This document shows, piece after piece, positions 40,955 through 48,982 of a DNA stretch of 64,000 bases; positions within the stretch are counted from its first letter, which is position 1, and each line of letters starts with the position of its first letter. The stretch is from Limosilactobacillus pulli. Its GTDB lineage: Bacteria > Bacillota > Bacilli > Lactobacillales > Lactobacillaceae. Below the pieces are notes generated by a model. That model ran no database searches, had not been told where the DNA came from, and saw only the letters and a program-made list of their open reading frames with translations. The stretch is taken from positions 1-64,000 of the forward strand of contig NZ_CANCWQ010000004.1 in assembly GCF_947381555.1 (NCBI RefSeq), read 5' to 3'. Both the position numbers and the translations under genes were made by a program.

Positions 40955-41150
40955 AGATTATGTTCAAGAACTGAATGGATTAACCACTGAGCAATTGCTT
41001 GACCGTGAAAAGGAATTGAAGGAACAATTGTTTAACTTACGTTTCCAATTAGCAACCGGCCAGTTGGAAAACACTGCAAGCCTTAAGAGCGTTCGCAAGA
41101 ACATTGCACGGGTTAAGACAGTTCTTCGTCAACAAGAATTAAACAAATAA
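40944..41150 (+). CDS. rpmC: Ribosomal protein L29
   Basis: 68 residues, at the tunnel exit beside L23. [43 protein letters not shown] is the family pattern. The frame is open to 40923, but ATG 40944 inside rplP, with GAGGAAGGTGG about 10 bases upstream, matches homologues. Confidence 0.96.
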   Translation: [68 protein letters not shown]

Positions 41151-41174
41151 GAATACGAAAAGGAGGATTAGCGC

Positions 41175-41435
41175 ATGAGTGATGAACGTAATGCACGTAA
41201 GGTCTACCAAGGCCGCGTTGTTTCCGACAAGATGGACAAGACCATCACTGTCGTAATCGACACTTACAAGAGTGCCCCAGTTTACGGCAAGCGTGTACGG
41301 TACTCAAAGAAGTACTACGCTCACGATGAAAACAACGAAGCAAAGTCCGGCGATACGGTTGAAATCATGGAAACTCGGCCTCTGTCTGCTAAGAAGCGTT
41401 TCCGTCTGGTTAAGATCGTTAAGAAAGCTGATTAA
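41175..41435 (+). CDS. rpsQ: Ribosomal protein S17
   Basis: 86 residues, early 16S binder. KVYQGRVVSDKMDKTITVVIDTYK and GDTVEIMETRPLSAKKRFRLV signatures (OB fold). AAAAGGAGG upstream. Confidence 0.97.
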   Translation: MSDERNARKVYQGRVVSDKMDKTITVVIDTYKSAPVYGKRVRYSKKYYAHDENNEAKSGDTVEIMETRPLSAKKRFRLVKIVKKAD

Positions 41436-41501
41436 TCCCGCTTTGTGATGATTTCGTATTCTTAATTATTCTTACTTACTGATGGAAGGAGGACACTAAC
41501 A

Positions 41502-41870
41502 GTGATTCAACAGGAAAGTCGGTTGAAGGTCGCTGACAACTCAGGTGCCCGCGAAATCTTGGTTATCAAGATCTTGGGTGGTTCCCGTGTTAAGACCGGT
41601 AATATTGGTGACATTATTGTCGCTACTGTAAAACAAGCAACACCAGGTGGCGTTGTCAAAAAGGGTGACGTTGTAAAGGCCGTCGTTGTACGGACTAAGC
41701 ATGGTCTGCACCGTAAGGACGGTTCATACATCAAGTTTGACGAAAACGCTGCTGTCCTGATCAACAACGACAAGAGCCCTAAGGGTACCCGTATTTTTGG
41801 CCCAATCGCTCGTGAGCTGCGTGACGATGACTTCATGAAGATCATCTCCCTGGCTCCAGAAGTTCTGTAA
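41502..41870 (+). CDS. rplN: Ribosomal protein L14
   Basis: 122 residues, at the subunit interface; the docking site of RsfS silencing factor. Begins MIQQESRLKVADNSGAREILVIKILGG. GTG start at 41502 after GAAGGAGG. The 66-base gap after rpsQ is the longest within this stretch of the operon; no promoter or terminator seen in it. Confidence 0.97.
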   Translation: MIQQESRLKVADNSGAREILVIKILGGSRVKTGNIGDIIVATVKQATPGGVVKKGDVVKAVVVRTKHGLHRKDGSYIKFDENAAVLINNDKSPKGTRIFGPIARELRDDDFMKIISLAPEVL

Positions 41871-41901
41871 GATTAACCGAAAATAAGGAGGTGCACACCA
41901 C

Positions 41902-42210
41902 ATGTTTTTAAAGACAGGTGACAAGGTTCGCGTCATCGCCGGTAAGGACAAGGGCAAGGAAGGTACCATCAAGAAGGTCCTGGTCAAGGAAAACCGTGTG
42001 ATCGTTGAAGGCGTTAACCAAATCAAGAAACATCAAAAGCCAAACAACGCTAACCCAAACGGTGGGATTATTGATGCAGAAGCACCAATCCAAGCATCTA
42101 ACGTTATGCTGATTGACCCATCTACCAACGAACCTACTCGTGTTGGTTTCAAGGTCGTTGACGGCAAAAAAGTTCGTGTTGCCAAGAAGTCTGGCAAGAC
42201 GATCGACTAA
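41902..42210 (+). CDS. rplX: Ribosomal protein L24
   Basis: 102 residues, assembly initiator of the 50S subunit. KTGDKVRVIAGKDKGKEGTIKKVL KOW motif at the N-terminus and NPNGGIIDAEAPIQASNVMLIDP. ATG after AAGGAGGTG. Confidence 0.97.
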   Translation: MFLKTGDKVRVIAGKDKGKEGTIKKVLVKENRVIVEGVNQIKKHQKPNNANPNGGIIDAEAPIQASNVMLIDPSTNEPTRVGFKVVDGKKVRVAKKSGKTID

Positions 42211-42238
42211 AAATTAGGGAAAGGAGGAATTATTGCTC

Positions 42239-42781
42239 ATGGAAAATCGTTTAAAAGCAAAGTACGAAAGTGAAGTACGTCCAGCATTGACTGACAAGTT
42301 CAACTACACTTCTGTAATGGCTGTTCCTAAGATCGACAAGATCGTTCTGAACATGGGTGTCGGTGACGCTACCCAAAACTCCAAGCTGTTGGATGAAGCC
42401 GTTGAAGAACTGGGTCTGATTGCTGGTCAAAAGCCACTGATCACCAAGGCAAAGAAGTCCATCGCCGGCTTCCGTCTGCGTGAAGGGATGTCCATCGGTG
42501 CCAAGGTTACGCTGCGTGGCACTCGCATGTACGACTTCCTGGACAAGCTGATCAATGTTTCACTGCCACGTGTTCGTGACTTCCATGGTGTATCAAACAA
42601 GTCATTTGATGGTCACGGTAACTACACGCTGGGTGTTCGCGAACAATTGATCTTCCCAGAAATCGACTATGACAAGGTTAACCACGTTCGTGGTCTGGAT
42701 ATTGTTATCGTTACGACTGCCAACTCTGATGAAGAAGGTCATGAATTGCTTGCTCAAATGGGCATGCCATTCGCTAAGTAA
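42239..42781 (+). CDS. rplE: Ribosomal protein L5
   Basis: 180 residues, binds 5S rRNA and contacts P-site tRNA. VPKIDKIVLNMGVGDA and GVREQLIFPEIDYDKV blocks. I chose ATG 42239 (11 bases after AAAGGAGG); TTG 42233 is a possible start two codons earlier with better spacing. Confidence 0.96.
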   Translation: MENRLKAKYESEVRPALTDKFNYTSVMAVPKIDKIVLNMGVGDATQNSKLLDEAVEELGLIAGQKPLITKAKKSIAGFRLREGMSIGAKVTLRGTRMYDFLDKLINVSLPRVRDFHGVSNKSFDGHGNYTLGVREQLIFPEIDYDKVNHVRGLDIVIVTTANSDEEGHELLAQMGMPFAK

Positions 42782-42798
42782 TTAAGGAGGTCCACAAA

Positions 42799-42984
42799 TT
42801 GGCTAAAAAATCAATGATCGCTAAGTGCAACCGCCCAGCCAAGTACTCCACGCGTGCCTACACGCGCTGTGTTCGTTGTGGCCGTCCGCACTCCGTTTAC
42901 CGTAAGTTCCACCTATGCCGGATTTGCTTGCGTCAACTTGCCCATGAAGGACAAATTCCTGGTATGAAGAAGGCTAGCTGGTAA
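42799..42984 (+). CDS. rpsN: Ribosomal protein S14, zinc type
   Basis: 61 residues, short S14 with four cysteines, CVRCG and CRIC, forming the zinc ribbon. The zinc-free S14 paralogue used in zinc starvation would be elsewhere. TTG start at 42799 after AAGGAGG. Confidence 0.97.
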   Translation: MAKKSMIAKCNRPAKYSTRAYTRCVRCGRPHSVYRKFHLCRICLRQLAHEGQIPGMKKASW

Positions 42985-43014
42985 ACAAATCACCGACAAA
43001 GGAGGAAAATATCG

Positions 43015-43413
43015 ATGTCTATGAGTGATCCAATTGCAGATTTTCTGACTCGGATTCGCAATGCCAACATGGCACACCACGATTCTGTAGAAGTACCTGC
43101 ATCAAAGATGAAAAAGGACATCGCTGAAATCTTGAAGCAAGAAGGTTTCATTCGCGATGTTGAATACGTTGAAGACAACAAGCAAGGCATCATCCGCGTA
43201 TTCCTGAAGTACGGCAAGGATGGCGAACGTGTCATTTCTGGTCTGAAGCGGATTTCAAAGCCTGGTCTGCGTTCCTACGTTAAGGCCGACGCTGTGCCAA
43301 AGGTTCTCAATGGTTTGGGTATTGCCATCATCTCAACTTCTGAAGGAGTTGTGACTGACAAGGTTGCTCGTGCCAAGAAAATCGGTGGCGAAGTTATCGC
43401 CTACATTTGGTAA
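43015..43413 (+). CDS. rpsH: Ribosomal protein S8
   Basis: 132 residues, 16S central-domain binder and in E. coli the spc-operon translational repressor. SDPIADFLTRIRNANMAHHDSVEVPASKMK start and ISTSEGVVTDKVARAKKIGGEVIAYIW end. ATG 43015 at spacing nine after AAAGGAGG; a second ATG at 43021 is possible. Confidence 0.97.
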   Translation: MSMSDPIADFLTRIRNANMAHHDSVEVPASKMKKDIAEILKQEGFIRDVEYVEDNKQGIIRVFLKYGKDGERVISGLKRISKPGLRSYVKADAVPKVLNGLGIAIISTSEGVVTDKVARAKKIGGEVIAYIW

Positions 43414-43441
43414 TAAATAAAATAAGATCGGAGGTGTACAC

Positions 43442-43978
43442 ATGAGTCGTATTGGTTACAAGGCAATCGAACTGCCACAAGGCGTAGAGGTTTCTCAATC
43501 GGGCAACGTCGTAACTGTTAAGGGTCCTAAGGGTACTCTGAGTCGCGAAATCTCCCCACTGATCAAGATGAACGTTACCGACAGTGAAGTAACGTTTGAA
43601 CGGGAAAACGACGACAAGAAGGCCAAGATGGTCCACGGTACTACGCGTGCCAACGTTAACAACATGATCGAAGGTGTTGTCAACGGATTTAAGAAGACTC
43701 TGAAGCTGGTCGGTGTTGGTTACCGTGCTCAAGCTAAGGGTAGCAAGCTGATCCTGACTGTTGGTTACTCCAACCCAGTTGAAATGGACAAGCCAGAAGA
43801 TCTGGAAGTTAACGTTCCAGACAACACGACGATTGAAATCAGCGGTATCAACAAAGAACACGTTGGCCAATTTGCTGCCGAAGTTCGTGCCGTTCGTTCA
43901 CCAGAACCTTACAAAGGTAAGGGTATTCGTTACGAGGATGAATACATCCTGCGTAAGGAAGGTAAGACTGGTAAATAA
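43442..43978 (+). CDS. rplF: Ribosomal protein L6
   Basis: 178 residues, factor-binding region of the 50S subunit. Two repeated alpha-beta domains; SRIGYKAIELPQGVEV start and C-terminal PEPYKGKGIRYEDEYILRKEGKTGK. GGAGGTG upstream. Confidence 0.97.
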   Translation: MSRIGYKAIELPQGVEVSQSGNVVTVKGPKGTLSREISPLIKMNVTDSEVTFERENDDKKAKMVHGTTRANVNNMIEGVVNGFKKTLKLVGVGYRAQAKGSKLILTVGYSNPVEMDKPEDLEVNVPDNTTIEISGINKEHVGQFAAEVRAVRSPEPYKGKGIRYEDEYILRKEGKTGK

Positions 43979-44043
43979 TCGTCTAGCAGCCTAGCTGTAG
44001 AATAAATTAAAACTAAAATTATAAGAATCAAGAGGTGACAGTT

Positions 44044-44400
44044 GTGATTTCTAAACCAGATAAGAACAAGATCCGTCAACGCCGTCACATGCGCGTTCGC
44101 GGCAAGATCTCTGGTACTGCAGAGCGCCCACGTTTAAGTGTTTACCGTTCCAACAAAAACATTTACGCTCAATTGATTGATGACGTAAAGGGTGTGACGC
44201 TCGCAAGTGCCTCAACTCTCGACAGTGAAGTCAGTGGCAACACTAAGACGGAACAAGCTGCCGGCGTTGGTGCTCTGATCGCTAAGCGCGGTGTAGAAAA
44301 GAACATCAGCAGCGTTGTTTTTGACCGTGGTGGCTACCTGTACCATGGTCGTGTACAAGCCCTGGCTGAAGCAGCTCGTGAAAACGGTCTGCAATTCTAA
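44044..44400 (+). CDS. rplR: Ribosomal protein L18
   Basis: 118 residues, 5S rRNA-binding protein. KNKIRQRRHMRVRGKISGTAERPRLSVYRSNKNIYAQLID and the FDRGGYLYHGRVQALAEAARENGLQF end. GTG 44044 is preferred over GTG 44035 because the latter is part of the AGAGGTG ribosome site, and MISKPDKN matches homologues. Confidence 0.95.
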   Translation: MISKPDKNKIRQRRHMRVRGKISGTAERPRLSVYRSNKNIYAQLIDDVKGVTLASASTLDSEVSGNTKTEQAAGVGALIAKRGVEKNISSVVFDRGGYLYHGRVQALAEAARENGLQF

Positions 44401-44421
44401 GAAAAAGGAGGAATAACCTGT

Positions 44422-44931
44422 ATGGCATCACAATCTTACATTGACCCATCCAAGCTGGATCTGGAAGATCAAGTCGTTTCGATCAACCGGGTTACCAAGG
44501 TTGTTAAGGGTGGTCGTCGTCTGCGCTTTGCCGCTTTGGTAATTGTCGGCGACAAGAAGGGTCACGTTGGTTTTGGTACTGGTAAGGCTCAAGAAGTTCC
44601 AGAAGCTATCCGTAAGGCTTCAGCTGCTGCTCAAAAGAACCTGATTGAAGTTCCAATCGTTGGTACGACCATTCCTCACGAAGTTATCGGTACTTACGGT
44701 GGTGGCAAGATCATGCTCAAGCCAGCCGTTGAAGGTTCCGGGGTTGCTGCCGGTGGTGCGGTTCGTAACGTTATGGAACTGGCCGGCGTTGCCGACGTTA
44801 CTTCCAAGCGTTTGGGCTCCAACACGCCAATCAACGTTGTTCGTGCAACGTTTGAAGGTCTGAAGGCTCTGAAGAGTGCCGAAGAAGTTTCTCAACTTCG
44901 TGGCGTCTCCGTTGATCACCTGGCAGAATAA
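44422..44931 (+). CDS. rpsE: Ribosomal protein S5
   Basis: 169 residues, near the mRNA entry and decoding fidelity site. Double-stranded-RNA-binding-like N-terminal domain with VTKVVKGGRRLRFAALVIVGDKKGHVGFG; the spectinomycin-contact loop (VVKGGRR) is unaltered by eye. Confidence 0.97.
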   Translation: MASQSYIDPSKLDLEDQVVSINRVTKVVKGGRRLRFAALVIVGDKKGHVGFGTGKAQEVPEAIRKASAAAQKNLIEVPIVGTTIPHEVIGTYGGGKIMLKPAVEGSGVAAGGAVRNVMELAGVADVTSKRLGSNTPINVVRATFEGLKALKSAEEVSQLRGVSVDHLAE

Positions 44932-44945
44932 GGAGGACATAGATC

Positions 44946-45128
44946 ATGGCTAAAGTTAAAGTTACTTTGATCCACAGTGTTGCCCACCGTAAGCCAACTC
45001 AACGTCGTACGGTTAAGGCATTGGGTCTGGGCAAGATCGGCAGCTCCAATGTCCTGCCAGACAACGCGGCAACGCGTGGTGCAATCTTTAAGGTTGCTCA
45101 CTTGGTTTCCATCGAAGAAGTCAAGTAA
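44946..45128 (+). CDS. rpmD: Ribosomal protein L30
   Basis: 60 residues; KVTLIHSVAHRKPTQRRTVKALGLGKIGSSNVLPDN is the family pattern. AAGGAGG over the rpsE stop codon, 14 bases apart. Confidence 0.96.
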   Translation: MAKVKVTLIHSVAHRKPTQRRTVKALGLGKIGSSNVLPDNAATRGAIFKVAHLVSIEEVK

Positions 45129-45160
45129 TTAAAAATCTACAATAAGGAGGTGCCTACCTA

Positions 45161-45595
45161 ATGAAATTAAACGAATTGAAGCCAGCTGCTGGTTCCCGTT
45201 TCAAGCGTCTGCGTAAGGGTCGTGGTCTGTCATCTGGTCACGGTTTTACTTCTGGTCGTGGTACTAAGGGTCAAAAGGCTCATGGTAAGACTCGTCTGGG
45301 CTTTGAAGGGGGCCAAATGCCTCTGTACCGTCAAATGCCAAAGCGTGGTTTCAGCAACATCAACCGTAAGGAATACGCTATCGTAAACCTGACGACGCTG
45401 AACCGTTTTGACGATGGTGCCGAAGTTACGCCAGCAGTTCTGCTGGAAAACGGCGTGATCAAGAATGTTAAGAGCGGTGTTAAGATTCTGGGCAATGGTA
45501 AGTTGACCAAGAAGCTGACCGTTAAAGCCAACAAGTTTTCTGCTTCAGCTGTCAAGGCTATCGAAGCTGCCGGTGGTAAAACTGAGGTGATGTAA
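45161..45595 (+). CDS. rplO: Ribosomal protein L15
   Basis: 144 residues; glycine- and arginine-rich N-terminal extension (RKGRGLSSGHGFTSGRGTKGQKAH) penetrating the 50S, then a globular domain. Its stop codon directly abuts the TTG start of secY. Confidence 0.97.
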   Translation: MKLNELKPAAGSRFKRLRKGRGLSSGHGFTSGRGTKGQKAHGKTRLGFEGGQMPLYRQMPKRGFSNINRKEYAIVNLTTLNRFDDGAEVTPAVLLENGVIKNVKSGVKILGNGKLTKKLTVKANKFSASAVKAIEAAGGKTEVM

Positions 45596-46894
45596 TTGTT
45601 CACAACCGTCAAAAATGCATTCAAGGTTAAGGATATTCGTAAGAAGATCCTGTTCACCTTGTTTGTACTGATTGTTTACCGGTTAGGTGCCTCAATCACG
45701 GTACCCGGTGTGAATGCTGCGGCTTTAGAGCAGATTTCTAGTACCGGTTTGGCATCTATTTTGAACACTTTCAGTGGTGGCGGTTTGGATAACTACTCAT
45801 TATTTGCGATGGGGGTTTCCCCGTACATCACGGCTCAAATCGTGGTTCAACTTCTTCAGATGGACATTGTGCCTAAGTTTGTTGAATGGAGCAAACAGGG
45901 GGAAGTTGGTCGACGGAAGCTTAATCAGGCTACGCGGTGGCTTACAATCGTGCTTGGATTTATCCAGTCGATTGGGATTACCGCGGGCTTCAATGCATTA
46001 AGCACTGTTAAACTGGTTAACAATCCGGGGGTGGAAACCTACATCACGATTGGTCTGATCTTAACTGCAGGTACTATGTTTGCTACTTGGCTAGGGGACA
46101 TGATTACCGAACGTGGTCTTGGTAACGGTGTCTCAATGCTGATCTTTGCTGGGATCATCGCTGAAATGCCAAACGGGATCAAACAGTTATGGAATGATCA
46201 AATCGCTGGTGAATCCGGCGCAAACCTCTGGATGGGAATTGGCTTTATTGCCCTAGTGGTTGTAGCGATTCTGGCAATTGTGACGTTCGTTACCTGGTTC
46301 CAGCAGGCTGAACGGCGTTTGCCGATTCAATACACGCGGCGAACAACTACTTCGCCGTCGAATAGTTATCTTCCATTGAAGATCAACGTTTCTGGGGTGA
46401 TTCCAGTGATCTTTGCCGGCTCGTTTATCTCAACGCCGCAAACGATCTTAATGGCCTTTCAGCAAAATCATAGTCAAGATACCTGGTATCAGGTTATGAC
46501 AACGATTTTTAATATGCAGTCTGGTCCAGGCATTGCGCTGTATGTATTTTTGATTGTTGTATTTACCTTTTTCTACGCCTTTGTTCAAGTTAATCCAGAA
46601 AAACTCGCGGAAAACTTGCAAAAGCAAGGCAGCTACATCTCTGGCGTTTGGCCAGGCAAAGGCACACAGGACTTTGTATCAGGACTGTTGATGCGTTTGT
46701 CAACGGTTGGATCGTTATTCTTGGGATTGATCTCATTGATCCCACTGCTGGCAAGCAACATCTGGAACCTGAGTCAATCAATTGGCTTAGGCGGTACCAG
46801 TTTGTTGATCGTCGTTCAGATTGCTCTGGACGTTGTGCGGCAGATGCGCAGTTTAACGATGAAACGTGAGTATATTGGATTTATCCGCGAATAA
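45596..46894 (+). CDS. secY: Protein translocase channel SecY
   Basis: 432 residues, ten predicted membrane helices; the protein-conducting channel that works with SecE, SecG and SecA. IPVPGVNA-type loop (ITVPGVNA), ITAQIVVQLLQMD, lateral-gate helix 2 region and the C5 loop QQAERRLPIQYTRRT. TTG start at 45596 with GAGGTGATG in the rplO end: zero spacing implies translational coupling. Confidence 0.97.
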   Translation: MFTTVKNAFKVKDIRKKILFTLFVLIVYRLGASITVPGVNAAALEQISSTGLASILNTFSGGGLDNYSLFAMGVSPYITAQIVVQLLQMDIVPKFVEWSKQGEVGRRKLNQATRWLTIVLGFIQSIGITAGFNALSTVKLVNNPGVETYITIGLILTAGTMFATWLGDMITERGLGNGVSMLIFAGIIAEMPNGIKQLWNDQIAGESGANLWMGIGFIALVVVAILAIVTFVTWFQQAERRLPIQYTRRTTTSPSNSYLPLKINVSGVIPVIFAGSFISTPQTILMAFQQNHSQDTWYQVMTTIFNMQSGPGIALYVFLIVVFTFFYAFVQVNPEKLAENLQKQGSYISGVWPGKGTQDFVSGLLMRLSTVGSLFLGLISLIPLLASNIWNLSQSIGLGGTSLLIVVQIALDVVRQMRSLTMKREYIGFIRE

Positions 46895-46913
46895 ATATAG
46901 GAGGAATTGGCAA

Positions 46914-47573
46914 ATGAGTACGATGAACCTCGTTTTAATGGGTCTGCCTGGTGCCGGTAAAGGTACACAAGCCCAAGAAATCGTCAAGGACTTTGATATC
47001 CCACACATCTCAACTGGGGATATCTTCCGGGCAGCAATCAAGAACGAAACGCCAATGGGTCTGGAAGCCAAGAAATATATCGATAAAGGCGAATTAGTTC
47101 CTGACGAAGTTACGAACGGCATTGTGAAGGAACGTTTGGCTCAAGATGACACCAAGCACGGTTTCATGTTGGATGGTTTTCCTCGCAATCTGGCGCAAGC
47201 CGAAGCCCTCAACAAAATGTTGGCTGATGATGGCCGTAAGCTGGATGCTGTAATCGACATTGATGTTAACCCTGAAGGGCTGGTTAAGCGTCTGAGTAGC
47301 CGGATCATCTGCCGGAAGTGTGGCACAACCTACAACACGCTTTCCAACCCACCAAAGGTTGAAGGTACTTGCGATGTCTGTGGTTCCCACGACTTCTACC
47401 AACGTGATGATGATAAGCCCGCAACCGTTAAGAACCGGTTAGACGTCAACATTAAACTGAACACGCCACTGATCGACTTTTACAAGCAAATGGGGATTCT
47501 CCATGAGATCGATGGCGAACAAGACATCGATAAGGTTTATCAAGCCGTTAAGGAAGTTCTGACTAGCCTTTAA
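46914..47573 (+). CDS. adk: Adenylate kinase
   Basis: 219 residues, ATP + AMP to 2 ADP. P-loop GLPGAGKGTQ, AMP-site DGFPRNLAQA, and a long LID carrying zinc cysteines CRKCG...CDVCG, the Gram-positive zinc-type enzyme. The frame is open to 46866 inside secY; ATG 46914 follows AGGAGG. Confidence 0.97.
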   Translation: MSTMNLVLMGLPGAGKGTQAQEIVKDFDIPHISTGDIFRAAIKNETPMGLEAKKYIDKGELVPDEVTNGIVKERLAQDDTKHGFMLDGFPRNLAQAEALNKMLADDGRKLDAVIDIDVNPEGLVKRLSSRIICRKCGTTYNTLSNPPKVEGTCDVCGSHDFYQRDDDKPATVKNRLDVNIKLNTPLIDFYKQMGILHEIDGEQDIDKVYQAVKEVLTSL

Positions 47574-47592
47574 GACTCATTGTTAGTTGAAT

Positions 47593-47631
47593 CCTTGCGT
47601 AATCGCCTGCTCTGTGGTATACTACGCAAGG
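47593..47631 (+). promoter_or_regulatory. infA promoter within a perfect 9-bp inverted repeat
   Basis: TTGCGT (47595-47600), 17-base spacer, TGG-TATACT (47615-47623). CCTTGCGTA (47593-47601) and TACGCAAGG (47623-47631) are perfect inverted copies, one over the -35 and one over the start site. Confidence 0.6.
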
Positions 47632-47646
47632 TTTATCTAGCTTGCA

Positions 47647-47678
47647 GTGGAAGGTGTACGCCGCTTTCCACCGTTTTT
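47647..47678 (+). terminator. Terminator-like hairpin in the infA leader
   Basis: GTGGAAGG (47647-47654) pairs with CTTTCCAC (47664-47671), one G-U and one weak pair, followed by CG and TTTTT. It lies between the promoter and infA, so it may attenuate infA-rpmJ-rpsM and beyond. Confidence 0.55.
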
Positions 47679-47710
47679 ACGTAATTTTACCGGCAAGGAG
47701 GAACCGTTCA

Positions 47711-47929
47711 GTGGCAAAGGCCGATGTTATCGAAGTCGAAGGTAAGGTTACCGAAACCCTGCCTAACGCAATGTTTAAAGTTGAATTGGAAAATGGGGTT
47801 GAGATCCTGGCACACGTTTCTGGCAAAATCCGGATGCACTACATCAAGATTCTGCCTGGTGACCGCGTCAAGGTTGAAATGTCTCCATATGATCTGACCA
47901 AAGGCCGGATTACTTTCCGCTTCAAATAA
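47711..47929 (+). CDS. infA: Translation initiation factor IF-1
   Basis: 72 residues, OB-fold A-site blocker in initiation. AKADVIEVEGKVTETLPNAMFKVELENG start, KIRMHYIKILPGDRVKVEMSPYDLTKGRI end. The frame is open to 47642 but GTG 47711 after AAGGAGGAACC is the family start. Confidence 0.97.
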   Translation: MAKADVIEVEGKVTETLPNAMFKVELENGVEILAHVSGKIRMHYIKILPGDRVKVEMSPYDLTKGRITFRFK

Positions 47930-47968
47930 GTCTTTAGTCTAAAATCATTTTTAGGAGGATTATTTACA

Positions 47969-48085
47969 ATGAAAGTACGACCATCAGTAAAGCGGATGTG
48001 CGAAAAGTGCAAGATCGTCAAGCGTAATGGTCGGGTTATGGTAATTTGCCCTAACCCAAAGCACAAGCAACGCCAAGGCAAGTAA
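47969..48085 (+). CDS. rpmJ: Ribosomal protein L36, zinc type
   Basis: 38 residues, MKVRPSVKRMCEKCKIVKRN continuing to KHKQRQGK. Zinc ligands C11, C14, C27 and H32 are present. ATG at 47969 follows AGGAGGA. Located between infA and rpsM as usual in Firmicutes. Confidence 0.97.
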   Translation: MKVRPSVKRMCEKCKIVKRNGRVMVICPNPKHKQRQGK

Positions 48086-48114
48086 TTATATTTTAGAATT
48101 GGAGGTGTAACTCA

Positions 48115-48480
48115 ATGGCTCGTATCGCAGGTGTCGACTTACCTCGTGACAAGCGAATCGTAATCGGCTTAACTTACATTTATGGTATTGGTAACACGAC
48201 TGCTAAGAAGGTTCTGGCTGCTGCCGGTGTTTCTGAAGACATTCGTGTCAAGGACCTGACGCCAGAACAAGAAGAAAAGATCCGTGGTCAAGTAGACCAA
48301 CTTAAGGTTGAAGGTGACCTTCGTCGTGAAGTTTCCCTGAACATCAAGCGTCTGCAAGAAATCGGCTCTTACCGTGGCATGCGTCACCGTCGTGGTCTGC
48401 CAGTTCGTGGTCAACACACTAAGAACAACGCACGGACTCGCAAGGGCAAGGCTGTCGCTATCGCCAACAAGAAGAAGTAA
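48115..48480 (+). CDS. rpsM: Ribosomal protein S13
   Basis: 121 residues, 30S head, intersubunit bridge B1. ARIAGVDLPRDKRIVIGLTYIYGIG start and MRHRRGLPVRGQHTKNNARTRKG end. GGAGGTG upstream. Confidence 0.97.
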   Translation: MARIAGVDLPRDKRIVIGLTYIYGIGNTTAKKVLAAAGVSEDIRVKDLTPEQEEKIRGQVDQLKVEGDLRREVSLNIKRLQEIGSYRGMRHRRGLPVRGQHTKNNARTRKGKAVAIANKKK

Positions 48481-48510
48481 TCAATACTATAAAGGAGGTT
48501 AGTTAGTTTT

Positions 48511-48900
48511 ATGGCAACCAAAAAAGGTTCACGCAAGCGTCGTGCAAAAAAGAATGTTGAAACTGGTGTTGCACACATTCACTCAACTTTCAACAACACG
48601 TTGATCATGATCACTGATGTGCAAGGCAATGCCGTTGCTTGGTCCTCAGCCGGTGTGCTGGGCTTCAAAGGCTCTCGTAAGTCTACTCCATTTGCCGCTC
48701 AAATGGCTTCTGAAGCTGCTGCCAAGCAAGCAATGGAACACGGTATGAAGACGGTTGAAGTTGAAGTTAAGGGCCCTGGTTCGGGTCGTGAATCAGCTAT
48801 CCGTGCTCTGCAAGCAACTGGTCTTGAAGTTACTGCCATCCGGGACGTAACTCCAGTGCCACACAATGGTTCTCGTCCTCCAAAGCGTCGTCGTGTCTAA
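48511..48900 (+). CDS. rpsK: Ribosomal protein S11
   Basis: 129 residues, 30S platform protein at the mRNA exit side. GVAHIHSTFNNTLIMITDVQGNAVAWSSAG and C-terminal DVTPVPHNGSRPPKRRRV. AAAGGAGG upstream. Confidence 0.97.
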   Translation: MATKKGSRKRRAKKNVETGVAHIHSTFNNTLIMITDVQGNAVAWSSAGVLGFKGSRKSTPFAAQMASEAAAKQAMEHGMKTVEVEVKGPGSGRESAIRALQATGLEVTAIRDVTPVPHNGSRPPKRRRV

Positions 48901-48982
48901 TCGCATCAACGGCGAAATTATCATTGGCCAGGTGCTTTTAAACAATCTACGGACCACGTTTTGAAAGGGGAAACAGAGTAGA

